Shown here one piece after another: positions 1 through 5,769 of a stretch of DNA of 5,769 bases. The stretch lies in contig JAIRLP010000080.1 of NCBI GenBank assembly GCA_031259365.1, forward strand, positions 1-5,769. Direction: 5' to 3'. The translations under genes and the position numbers were made by a program. Position 1 is the first letter of the stretch. Every line of letters starts with the position of its first letter. The notes below the pieces were generated by a model. The model searched no databases. It was not told the origin of the DNA and saw only the letters and a program-made list of their open reading frames with translations. Origin of the DNA: Rickettsiales bacterium (GTDB lineage: Bacteria > Pseudomonadota > Alphaproteobacteria > Rs-D84).

Positions 1-465
1 CAAGTGTGACCCGCGATGCAAAACATTTGCGGATTTTAATAATTGCTTTGCACGCGATTCTGCCGTATCTTCGTCCACACCATTTGCCAACATTGGCAGC
101 ACAACATTTTCTAATGCAGTAAAATCAGACAACAGATTATGGCGTTGATAAACAAATCCGATCTTACGGCGGCGCATCAAAGTACGCATTTCATCATCCA
201 TCTTTTGAACGGATGTACCAGATAATAAAATACTGCCACCCGACGGTTTATCCAACAATCCAACGCATTGCAGCAATGTTGATTTACCACAACCCGAAGG
301 CCCCACCATTGCAACAATTTCACCACGACGCAGATCAAATCCGCCACCACGTAAAATATGCAAAGGCTGCCCACCTTCCATAAAGGTTTTCTTGATATCC
401 CGTACGCTTAATACCACATCACCTTTTGGGGAAACTTTGGATAAAGATTTCAATATGTTTGTCAT
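1..465 (-). CDS. lolD: LolD, ATPase of the lipoprotein-releasing ABC transporter (partial, C-terminus outside window)
   Basis: ATP-binding subunit of the Lol transporter, which extracts mature lipoproteins from the inner membrane and passes them to the chaperone LolA. The first 155 codons are visible and the frame stays open to base 1. Walker A is GPSGCGKST at residues 55-63, and the Q-loop lies in GFVYQRHNLL with Gln107, followed by FTALENV, a stretch typical of LolD and related MacB-type ATPases. The ABC signature, Walker B and H-loop would lie in the missing part. The ATG at 465 is preceded by AAGGGG with an 8-base spacer. It starts 17 bases after the stop of the LolC/E-family permease gene, and this pairing turns a generic MacB/LolD-type ATPase call into LolD. 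The alternative is another MacB-like exporter ATPase, which is less likely beside this permease. Confidence 0.93.
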   Translation of the reverse strand, partial: MTNILKSLSKVSPKGDVVLSVRDIKKTFMEGGQPLHILRGGGFDLRRGEIVAMVGPSGCGKSTLLQCVGLLDKPSGGSILLSGTSVQKMDDEMRTLMRRRKIGFVYQRHNLLSDFTALENVVLPMLANGVDEDTAESRAKQLLKSANVLHRGSHL

Positions 466-482
466 GTCTGTGTCCCCTTTAA

Positions 483-1739
483 TTATTCGTTACGCAATAC
501 ATCTACTGGATCTGTATTTGCAGCACGCCACGCCGGATACAGTGTCGCCAAGAACGCCAATGCGACCGCAATCAATGCAATACCAATAACATTTGATGCG
601 ATCAATTTGGATGGCAATTCTGATAAATAATATAATTCTGATGGGAACAAATCACGCCCTGTTAACCATTGGAAGAATTGTCGGATTGGTTCAATATAAG
701 TTGCGATCAAGATACCCAAACCAGTTCCCAGCGCGGCCCCAATAACGCCAATGCTGGTTCCGGTCAAAATAAAGATCTTCATCATTGAATGACGGGATAC
801 GCCAAACGTACGCAATACGGCAATATCTTTGGATTTATCTTTTACCATCATAACCAGTGAAGATACGATGTTAAATGCAGCCACAATAACGATCAACATT
901 AATATAAGGAACATCACATTAGATTCAACCTGCAACGCGCCCACAAAGCCGCGATTTAAATCACGCCAGTCACGGACCACAAAACCTTCTGGCAATAATG
1001 TAGACAATGAATCACGAACAGCTGTTGTTTTTTCTGGATCTTTCAAAAACAGATCAATGTGTGTGACACTTTCACCGATGTTCAAATATTTTTGTGCAGT
1101 TTCGATTGGCATAAAGATATAACCAGAATCATATTCATACATTCCCATAAAGAATGAAGACATAACTGGATAAGACATAATACGTGGCATCATGCCAAAT
1201 GCTGTTGGCGTACCACCATTTGCAGATACCAATGATACTTTGTCACCCATTGTCACACGCAAAGATCTGGACAATGAATTACCCATGATTAATTCACCGT
1301 CTTTGATTGCATCCAAAGCTTTGCCATAAATCTTGGTGCTGTTAACCGTCTTGGCTTTTAGATCAGACAGACGAATGCCGCGAACCATGGCGCCTGAATT
1401 GTTACCATTGGCGGACACCATTACTTGGCCTTCGGCAATTGGCACAATACCAGTTGCGTGCGCGGCCACAACTTTGTTCTGTTTCATTTTATCGATCAAA
1501 AAATCATAATCTTGGATTGCGCCATCTTGGTGGTAAACAACCACATGCCCATTCATCCCAACAATACGAGACAGCAATGTATCATGGAAACCGCCCATCA
1601 CAGACATCACAACAATCAATGTTGCAACACCCAGCATAATCCCCAACAATGAAATCCATGAAATAATGGACGTAAATTTTTCTTTGCGTTTTGCGCGCAA
1701 ATACCGGAAAGCGACCTTTCTTTCTAATTTTGAAAACAT
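483..1739 (-). CDS. LolC/LolE-family lipoprotein-releasing permease
   Basis: Membrane subunit of the LolCDE/LolDF transporter (FtsX/MacB fold). It is 418 aa, the usual family length of about 400-415. The N-terminus (KVAFRYLRAKRKEKF, residues 8-22) leads into TM1 at about 23-48. A periplasmic MacB-like domain spans about 50-270, followed by three TM segments at about 274-299, 320-349 and 379-402. Hallmark stretches are NIVSSLVMMVKDKSKDIAVL (residues 290-309, the cytoplasmic coupling region that meets LolD) and the C-terminal YPAWRAANTDPVDVLRNE. The start ATG at 1739 has AAAGG about 7 bases upstream. It lies 18 bases after the secretin-like gene and 17 bases before lolD. Whether this is LolC, LolE or a single hybrid subunit (LolF) cannot be told from one gene. 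Only one permease gene is seen next to lolD, which fits a LolDF-type arrangement, but a second copy elsewhere is not excluded. Confidence 0.93.
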   Translation of the reverse strand: MFSKLERKVAFRYLRAKRKEKFTSIISWISLLGIMLGVATLIVVMSVMGGFHDTLLSRIVGMNGHVVVYHQDGAIQDYDFLIDKMKQNKVVAAHATGIVPIAEGQVMVSANGNNSGAMVRGIRLSDLKAKTVNSTKIYGKALDAIKDGELIMGNSLSRSLRVTMGDKVSLVSANGGTPTAFGMMPRIMSYPVMSSFFMGMYEYDSGYIFMPIETAQKYLNIGESVTHIDLFLKDPEKTTAVRDSLSTLLPEGFVVRDWRDLNRGFVGALQVESNVMFLILMLIVIVAAFNIVSSLVMMVKDKSKDIAVLRTFGVSRHSMMKIFILTGTSIGVIGAALGTGLGILIATYIEPIRQFFQWLTGRDLFPSELYYLSELPSKLIASNVIGIALIAVALAFLATLYPAWRAANTDPVDVLRNE

Positions 1740-1757
1740 TTAAAAACCTTTTTAATT

Positions 1758-3095
1758 TTACATATCCAAGTAATCGCGCAGATCATCGCCAAACAACGGC
1801 GTCATGTTCTGGCTTGGCATCCCGGCATCGGCGATAGAGATTATGCGCGGGGACATAAACACGACCAACTCGGCAAATGGGCTGATCAGTGTTTCAGGTT
1901 CTGTTACAAATGAATGTGTTGGAATACCAATAATCACATAATTGTCACCGGGTGAACTTGGGATCTTGAATGATGTCAATTCACCGGCATTTGTACGCAG
2001 AACAATTTTAGAATCAATTTTCTTGGTTCCTGCATAATCACCGTATTTACCAGTTGCGCCGATCGTCAAATCAGTTTCCAGTCTTTCTTCTTTGCCACAC
2101 TGACCGATATCAAAGCGTGATTGCCATCCGTTTGGAATCACGAATGTTCCTTGGGAAATCAAAACAACGTTACCCTGGGACCCCAAGAATTCTTGCAATG
2201 TTTTGGTATTGATTTCCGGACTGGTCACCAGCGCACGACCAACGACACCTGGGATGGACATTCTGACATTCTTATCACCAAATGCCGGCAACATATTCAT
2301 CCAAATGATTGGATTGTCTGTACGTGGATAGACGCGGTATACATCAATATCCCACGCAACCATATATTTCTTGGAACCAACATCTGCGACAATTCTGCCA
2401 ACTTCGCGTTCTGTTTGATAATTGCCTTCGAATGTCACAGTCTTGTCTTTCCAATCAACTAACAAGTTGCGCAGGTCTGCACCATGCATAGCATCCAACA
2501 ACGCCATAATGATATTTTCATCTTTTGGCATTTTCATCAACCATTTTGCACGATGCATCAAATGAATTTCTTTGGCATCATCTTCATATGAATAATAAGC
2601 GCGTCCCATCTTGGCGATCAATTCAACAGTATCAGCCAATGATCCAGATTGAATAGAACCCGTAATTTTTTCTGGCAGGTCTTCATCTTCGATCACACTG
2701 ATATTTGTACCGTCCAACAGTTTATCCAGTGTCTCGCGGACTGTCAGTTTTGTAAATTCATAATCATTTACATTAAACGAAGGCAGTGGATCACCAACAT
2801 CCAGACGTACAATTTCAATCTTTTCTTCTGGGATAACAGACAATACGTTTTGGTTATTCCAATCTACTTTACAGCGTTTTGGCAATTCAATAGAAAAACG
2901 GCGCGCTGTATCTGTGGTTAGCGCGGCTTTCTTTGGAAAGATTGGCACAGAATTTTCATCAATAACCAGATTGTTAATAACCTGCACCGTGTCATATTGT
3001 GTTTGGTTCTGCCGACCAAACTGTTGGGTGCACCCCAAGATTGCCGGCACAACCGCCAAACCGCATATTATTCTAATAAATTTTGAATTCTTCAT
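1758..3095 (-). CDS. Divergent secretin-superfamily lipoprotein (PilN/BfpB-like)
   Basis: Predicted 445-aa outer-membrane lipoprotein. Residues 1-22 form a type II signal peptide with lipobox ILGC and lipidated Cys22. Residues about 113-180 resemble the secretin short N-terminal (STN/N0) domain: a helix LTVRETLDKLL, then strands and a second helix LADTVELIAKMG. Residues about 195-258 resemble an N1-like ring domain (VDWKDKTVTFEG). The C-terminal half has secretin-type landmarks: LQEFLGSQGNVVLISQG, then VIPNGWQSRFDIG (about 300-331, like the family pattern L..qG.v.vls.p.l...NG..a...vG), and the closing AELVVFMSPRII (408-419, like ELvifitPRii). At 445 aa it is shorter than many secretins. Lipoprotein secretins are known from type IVB pili (BfpB, PilN), but no pilus or secretion genes are visible here. 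The stop of the upstream gene is 15 bases before its ATG, with GGGG about 5 bases ahead. The superfamily call is fairly firm; the transported substrate is unknown. Confidence 0.72.
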   Translation of the reverse strand: MKNSKFIRIICGLAVVPAILGCTQQFGRQNQTQYDTVQVINNLVIDENSVPIFPKKAALTTDTARRFSIELPKRCKVDWNNQNVLSVIPEEKIEIVRLDVGDPLPSFNVNDYEFTKLTVRETLDKLLDGTNISVIEDEDLPEKITGSIQSGSLADTVELIAKMGRAYYSYEDDAKEIHLMHRAKWLMKMPKDENIIMALLDAMHGADLRNLLVDWKDKTVTFEGNYQTEREVGRIVADVGSKKYMVAWDIDVYRVYPRTDNPIIWMNMLPAFGDKNVRMSIPGVVGRALVTSPEINTKTLQEFLGSQGNVVLISQGTFVIPNGWQSRFDIGQCGKEERLETDLTIGATGKYGDYAGTKKIDSKIVLRTNAGELTSFKIPSSPGDNYVIIGIPTHSFVTEPETLISPFAELVVFMSPRIISIADAGMPSQNMTPLFGDDLRDYLDM

Positions 3096-3110
3096 ATCTA
3101 CCCCAGTCCT

Positions 3111-3434
3111 TTATATGTTCATGACTTTTTCAAATTCTTCCAAAGTCATTTCATGTATTGGTTTCTGCGTTGGCGTGGTTAGGGTTTGAACCTTTTGGTA
3201 TTGATCCCTAAATCTTTCTATCACGGCTGCGACTTCTGCGTTTATTGGCGTTTTGTCGCTTTGCATTTTCATTGCATAGTCTACTATAAATTCCAGCGTG
3301 TCCGCAGCAAAAAAACGTCCCACATAGTTTTCCATGGCAATTCCCCCCTTTTGCACACAAATAGCGGACATAATTGTCGTCATTTGGTTGTAAAAATTAG
3401 CCAGTCTAATAAAATTATCTACACTATGTGCCAT
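3111..3434 (-). CDS. Hypothetical protein, 107 aa, first gene of the secretin-Lol operon
   Basis: Not recognised. From the ATG at 3434 it gives 107 aa with no signal peptide or convincing TM segment, so it is probably cytoplasmic. It looks largely helical: DNFIRLANFYNQMTTIMSAI near the N-terminus, TLEFIVDYAMKMQ in the middle, then VAAVIERFRDQYQKVQ, and an acidic tail ending LEEFEKVMNI. The ATG at 3434 lies about 18 bases after the predicted transcription start of a good promoter and has a purine-rich leader (AAAGGCGGGACC). A second ATG at 3335 has a much stronger ribosome binding site and would give 74 aa. The frame extends further up to a TTG at 3488, but that lies in the -35 element and is unlikely. 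The gene ends 15 bases before the secretin-like gene, so co-transcription is expected and a role linked to the secretin is possible but unproven. Confidence 0.6.
   Translation of the reverse strand: MAHSVDNFIRLANFYNQMTTIMSAICVQKGGIAMENYVGRFFAADTLEFIVDYAMKMQSDKTPINAEVAAVIERFRDQYQKVQTLTTPTQKPIHEMTLEEFEKVMNI
3343..3352 (-). promoter_or_regulatory. Strong internal Shine-Dalgarno before ATG at 3335
   Basis: On the minus strand AAAAGGGGGG lies 7 bases before the ATG at 3335 (MENYVGRF). It is the strongest ribosome binding site in the window. It lies inside the 107-codon reading frame, where it would encode Gln-Lys-Gly-Gly. It may mark the true start (74-aa product) or a second internal start. The open frame upstream, without stops and with plausible helical sequence, argues that the longer form could also be made. 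Confidence 0.5.
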
Positions 3435-3458
3435 TGGTCCCGCCTTTCTCTTTCCCTT

Positions 3459-3488
3459 ATTATAAAAACTATTGCCCCAGTAAAGCAA
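3459..3488 (-). promoter_or_regulatory. Sigma70-like promoter for the minus-strand operon
   Basis: On the minus strand, TTGCTT (bases 3488-3483) is followed by an 18-base spacer and a perfect TATAAT (3464-3459). Transcription would begin near 3452, about 18 bases before the ATG at 3434, and would cover the small gene, the secretin-like gene, the Lol permease gene and lolD. No other promoter-like site was noticed in the short gaps between these genes. Confidence 0.6.
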
Positions 3489-3489
3489 T
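3471..3489. repeat. Short inverted repeat ATTGC-N9-GCAAT between divergent promoters
   Basis: Arms ATTGC (3471-3475) and GCAAT (3485-3489) are centred at 3480. The arms contain the opposed -35 elements, and the two TATAAT boxes lie at nearly equal distances outside them. It could be an operator for a dimeric regulator, or simply a by-product of two facing -35 sequences. Five-base arms are short enough to arise by chance. Confidence 0.35.
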
Positions 3490-3500
3490 TAAATTATAAT
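3472..3500 (+). promoter_or_regulatory. Sigma70-like promoter for the small lipoprotein gene
   Basis: TTGCCC (3472-3477), a 17-base spacer and a perfect TATAAT (3495-3500). Transcription would start near 3507, only a few bases before the ATG at 3511. The promoter overlaps the divergent minus-strand promoter, sharing 3472-3488, so the two probably compete for RNA polymerase. Confidence 0.55.
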
Positions 3501-3510
3501 GGAAACCATA

Positions 3511-3897
3511 ATGATAGGAAAAGTCAGACTTTTATCTCTTTTGCTTATTTTGGCTGCTTGTTCATCCGTGAATACAGGCAGTATTGATGATGCAACTATT
3601 TTAAACTGGGAAAATGAAATGGTTACCACCGAACAGTTTGTTCGTGATCACAGAAGATGTTTGGGAATAACTCGCCCTGCCCATGCGCCAAGATCCAGGA
3701 TAGCCAAATTGATCTCTCCTAACCAAAGTGGCCAAATGCCAGATTGGGATGGATTATGGGTTACTTTCCAGTCAAACGAACACCAAGATGTTGGCCAACG
3801 CTCGTTAATGTCAATCCCCCCTAATTCCAGTTCTAAATCTGTTGGCGCATACCGTAAATGCATGTTCAGACGCGGATATTTGTTACGGGCTAGTTAA
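3511..3897 (+). CDS. Small orphan lipoprotein, 128 aa
   Basis: Predicted lipoprotein of unknown function. The start at 3511 gives a short charged n-region (MIGKVR), a hydrophobic core LLSLLLIL and lipobox LAAC with lipidated Cys17. Residues 18 and 19 are Ser-Ser with no Asp at +2, so outer-membrane sorting through Lol is expected by the rule known for enterobacteria. The mature part is hydrophilic, with two further cysteines, Cys50 (FVRDHRRCLGI) and Cys117 (YRKCMFRRGY), which could form a disulphide in the periplasm. The CM..RGY ending resembles that of many small proteobacterial lipoproteins, but no family could be named. An in-frame ATG at 3499 would add four residues (METI), but it lies within the -10 box, so 3511 is preferred. 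GGAAA at 3501-3505 is a weak ribosome binding site. It occupies the place just upstream of ftsQ but has its own promoter. Confidence 0.75.
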   Translation: MIGKVRLLSLLLILAACSSVNTGSIDDATILNWENEMVTTEQFVRDHRRCLGITRPAHAPRSRIAKLISPNQSGQMPDWDGLWVTFQSNEHQDVGQRSLMSIPPNSSSKSVGAYRKCMFRRGYLLRAS

Positions 3898-3943
3898 AAA
3901 ACACCAAAATCATCAGCCAAGTCTTTTTTCTTAGACCTTTTTG

Positions 3944-3952
3944 TGGTATAAT
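3944..3952 (+). promoter_or_regulatory. Extended -10 promoter for ftsQ-ftsA
   Basis: TGGTATAAT combines a perfect TATAAT (3947-3952) with the TGn extension. No good -35 is present: the matching position is a T-run near 3923-3929, which is acceptable for extended -10 promoters. Transcription would begin near 3959, about 22 bases before the TTG start of ftsQ. Confidence 0.55.
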
Positions 3953-3969
3953 TTTGCATATATTTAAGC

Positions 3970-3974
3970 AAGGA
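3970..3974 (+). promoter_or_regulatory. Shine-Dalgarno deciding the TTG start of ftsQ
   Basis: AAGGA lies 6 bases before the TTG at 3981. No ATG in the ftsQ frame occurs before codon 27, which lies after the membrane anchor. A further TTG at 3954 sits just after the -10 box and has no such site. This places the start at 3981. Confidence 0.75.
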
Positions 3975-3980
3975 AATAAA

Positions 3981-4664
3981 TTGAAAAAGTCTTTTTGGTT
4001 TTGGTTGTGTTTTTTGGTCGCTATTATCTTGGCGATCTATTTTGCATCGCGTATTATTATGACATCGTTGGGTCATGGTGACTCTGCCACCATTAAATCT
4101 ATATCTATTTCATCTGATTCTGGAAAACATAATTTGTCTGCGATCGCAACATTTGCAGGGATTGCACCTGGCACCAAAACTTATTCTGTTAATTTGGATG
4201 ATATCAATGCCCGAATTGCCACGGTGCCGGATGTTAAAACGTCCGCCGTACGACGTCTGCCAAACGGAAATCTGGCGATCAAGGTCAAATTACACAAAGC
4301 GGTCGCACTGTGGACTGATGGCGAAAAATTTTACCCCCTGTCTGCCGATGGCACAATCGTCAAAAGACCGATTGATCAGCGACCCGCAAATACCATTGTT
4401 TTCAAAGGGACACTGTCGGCTGACATTTCTGAAATTGCCAAGATCGCCCATAATTTGACACCTCATCTGGATTATCTGGAATGGATAGAAGATCGCCGTT
4501 GGAATATTCAAACAAATGGCGGTATCACTGTTATGTTACCAGAAGTTGATCCAATAGCATCCATCAGCGCATTAAGCCTGATGGATAAAAACCATCAAAT
4601 TTTGTCCCGCAAGATTACTGTTTTGGATATGCGTGACAGTGCCAGAATACTGGTTAAACAATAA
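3981..4664 (+). CDS. ftsQ: Cell division protein FtsQ
   Basis: Bitopic divisome protein that, in known bacteria, links early (FtsA/FtsZ) and late (FtsL/FtsB/FtsW/FtsI) division proteins. With a TTG start it is 227 aa, at the short end for the family. Residues 2-3 are Lys-Lys, and TM residues 5-21 (FWFWLCFLVAIILAIYF) form the anchor with a short cytoplasmic tail. A POTRA domain spans about 38-107 (TIKSISI, then NLDDINARIATVPDVKTSAV). The FtsQ/DivIB domain follows with the conserved RRLPNGNLAIKVKLHKAVALW (from 91), FYPLSADGTIV (117-127), DRRWNIQTNGGITVMLPE (171-188) and the closing ILSRKITVLDMRDSARILVK (207-226). The last two stretches closely match the alphaproteobacterial pattern. ftsA follows after 30 bases, so the two are co-transcribed. 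The gene just upstream is a small lipoprotein, not ddl or a mur gene. Confidence 0.93.
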   Translation: MKKSFWFWLCFLVAIILAIYFASRIIMTSLGHGDSATIKSISISSDSGKHNLSAIATFAGIAPGTKTYSVNLDDINARIATVPDVKTSAVRRLPNGNLAIKVKLHKAVALWTDGEKFYPLSADGTIVKRPIDQRPANTIVFKGTLSADISEIAKIAHNLTPHLDYLEWIEDRRWNIQTNGGITVMLPEVDPIASISALSLMDKNHQILSRKITVLDMRDSARILVKQ

Positions 4665-4694
4665 AAACATTGGACAGCAAACGGAGATCTTGGG

Positions 4695-5769
4695 ATGAAC
4701 CTGTTTGATTCATCTTTCTTATGTCTTGATATTGGAACATCGATTGTACGGGCGGTGGCTCATCGTGTTCGATCGGGGCGCATTACCAGATCTGCACTGT
4801 TTACCGTATCCAGTACCGATACCGTTTTCGCCATTAAATCTGCGGTTGATGAATTAGAAAAGCAAATCTGTTCCAGATTTGATTCAGCATATATCACTGG
4901 AAACTTTGGCAAGGCTGAATTTGAAATTGTCGCCAAAAGCACCACATGGTCCGGTGAACACAAAATCACAACATCAGATATCCGACATCAAATTTCGCAG
5001 ATAAAGCCAAATGAAGGCTTTTATCCGATGCATGTTATTCCGCTGCGATATGACACATCGTCTGCCCGCAATCTGTTAACACCAGTCGGTTATATTGATC
5101 GACAATTGGTTTCTGTGTTTGGGGCAGTCTTTTATGAAACGTCCCGATTGAATGAAATTTTTGCATTCTTGCGCCGCGCACATATCCAGGCCGAATTTCT
5201 GGAAGATCCATCATTTTTGTTAGATGCCATATTTCGTCAAAAAAAACAAACTGCCTTGTTTATTGATTTTGGTGCTGAATTTACCAGCCTGTCTATTTGG
5301 ACCAACAGGGGCCCTGTTTTCTTTGATAAAATAGAAATGGGTCAATCTGCTATTACATGCGCCATTGCTGATGAATTAAATATTCAAAAAACAGATGCTA
5401 TGCGCATTAAAAATTCTGTGGCGTCTGTATCTGCAAACGAAATGGATCGATTTACACCAGCTGACACCACATATGATTTTTCACGCGCAGATGTGAATGA
5501 AATTCTGCTGACAATCTTGCTGGACACGATTGAAGCCGCGACACAATCACTGGCTGGCGCCATTACAAAATACATACCAGCACAAATCTTTGTATCTGGC
5601 GGTGGATCTGGCATAGACGGAATTGACGAACTGTTGGAAAATACATTTAAAATCCCTGTCAAAAATCTGGGTGCGGACGCGACAGTGAATGCTTTGTCGG
5701 CATATATTTGGGCAGAACAGGCACCTCGTATCAAGGCCTATTTAAACAGACGAAACAGATGGCAAAACA
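4695..5769 (+). CDS. ftsA: Cell division protein FtsA (partial, C-terminus outside window)
   Basis: Actin-like ATP-binding protein that tethers FtsZ to the inner membrane and recruits later divisome proteins. 358 codons are visible and the frame is open at the right edge. Phosphate-1 motif LDIGTS is at residues 11-16. The FtsA-specific 1C domain is at about 85-165 (FYPMHVIPLRYD, then TPVGYIDRQLVSVFGAV). Phosphate-2 LFIDFGAEFTSLSI is at 188-201, and the adenosine motif IFVSGGGSGIDGIDELL at 298-314. Visible sequence ends in a basic stretch, IKAYLNRRNRWQ, which may begin the linker or the membrane-targeting amphipathic helix. FtsA is usually about 390-440 aa, so most of it is here. The ATG at 4695 is preceded by GGAG with an 8-base spacer. 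ftsZ is expected next. Confidence 0.95.
   Translation, partial: MNLFDSSFLCLDIGTSIVRAVAHRVRSGRITRSALFTVSSTDTVFAIKSAVDELEKQICSRFDSAYITGNFGKAEFEIVAKSTTWSGEHKITTSDIRHQISQIKPNEGFYPMHVIPLRYDTSSARNLLTPVGYIDRQLVSVFGAVFYETSRLNEIFAFLRRAHIQAEFLEDPSFLLDAIFRQKKQTALFIDFGAEFTSLSIWTNRGPVFFDKIEMGQSAITCAIADELNIQKTDAMRIKNSVASVSANEMDRFTPADTTYDFSRADVNEILLTILLDTIEAATQSLAGAITKYIPAQIFVSGGGSGIDGIDELLENTFKIPVKNLGADATVNALSAYIWAEQAPRIKAYLNRRNRWQN

Noticed and set aside
177..374. Minus-strand open frame of 65 codons near the left edge
   Set aside because: It lies within lolD in another frame; the lolD frame carries Walker A and Q-loop, so this is a shadow.
829..1122. Plus-strand open frame of 97 codons opposite the Lol permease gene
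   Set aside because: It lies wholly antisense to a clear conserved gene, has no recognisable motif, and its composition is that of a shadow frame.
3186..3587. Plus-strand open frame of 133 codons across the divergent promoter region
   Set aside because: It overlaps the minus-strand 107-codon gene, both promoters and the start of the lipoprotein gene in another frame; the protein is rich in unlikely residues and has no family resemblance.
3917..3942. Possible terminator between the small lipoprotein gene and ftsQ (AAGTCT...AGACCTTTTT)
   Set aside because: The stem is only about four clean base pairs plus a bulged extension, with an AT-rich loop; this is too weak to call, though the T-run after it is suggestive.
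4760..5734. Minus-strand open frames (4760-4969 and 5384-5734) opposite ftsA
   Set aside because: Both are antisense to FtsA sequence with conserved actin-fold motifs, and neither shows a recognisable protein.
1..5769. Mobile elements, CRISPR arrays, tRNA or rRNA genes
   Set aside because: No direct repeat arrays, transposase-like frames, terminal inverted repeats or structured RNA signatures were seen; nearly all sequence is accounted for by six genes and short gaps.

Overview
The window looks like a piece of a proteobacterial chromosome, probably alphaproteobacterial. It is moderately AT-rich, uses the standard code, and carries outer-membrane lipoprotein sorting genes (Lol) beside the start of the division gene pair ftsQ-ftsA. 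The class assignment is an inference from the style of the FtsQ, FtsA and Lol proteins and from gene order; no rRNA or other taxonomic marker is present.

Minus strand, 3434 down to 1: four tightly packed genes with gaps of 15, 18 and 17 bases, very likely one operon. In transcription order they are an unrecognised 107-codon gene, a divergent lipoprotein of the secretin superfamily, a LolC/LolE-family permease, and the first 155 codons of the LolD ATPase, which runs off the left edge. A secretin that is itself a lipoprotein would need Lol-type sorting to reach the outer membrane. Its placement directly before the Lol permease and ATPase genes is therefore suggestive, although Lol serves all outer-membrane lipoproteins.

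Centre, about 3435 to 3510: a short divergent control region. Two sigma70-like promoters face away from each other and overlap, with their -35 elements forming an inverted repeat centred near 3480. One would drive the minus-strand operon and the other the plus-strand gene.

Plus strand, 3511 to 5769: a 128-aa orphan lipoprotein, then a promoter with an extended -10, then ftsQ (TTG start) and ftsA (358 codons visible, open at the right edge). ftsQ and ftsA encode the periplasmic/membrane FtsQ and the actin-like FtsA of the divisome; ftsZ would be expected next, outside the window. The usual ddl/mur genes are not immediately upstream of ftsQ.

There are no tRNA, rRNA, mobile element or CRISPR signals. 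No non-coding stretch exceeds about 85 bases. The least explained parts are the secretin-like lipoprotein, the 107-codon gene with two plausible starts, the small lipoprotein, and the symmetric divergent promoter.
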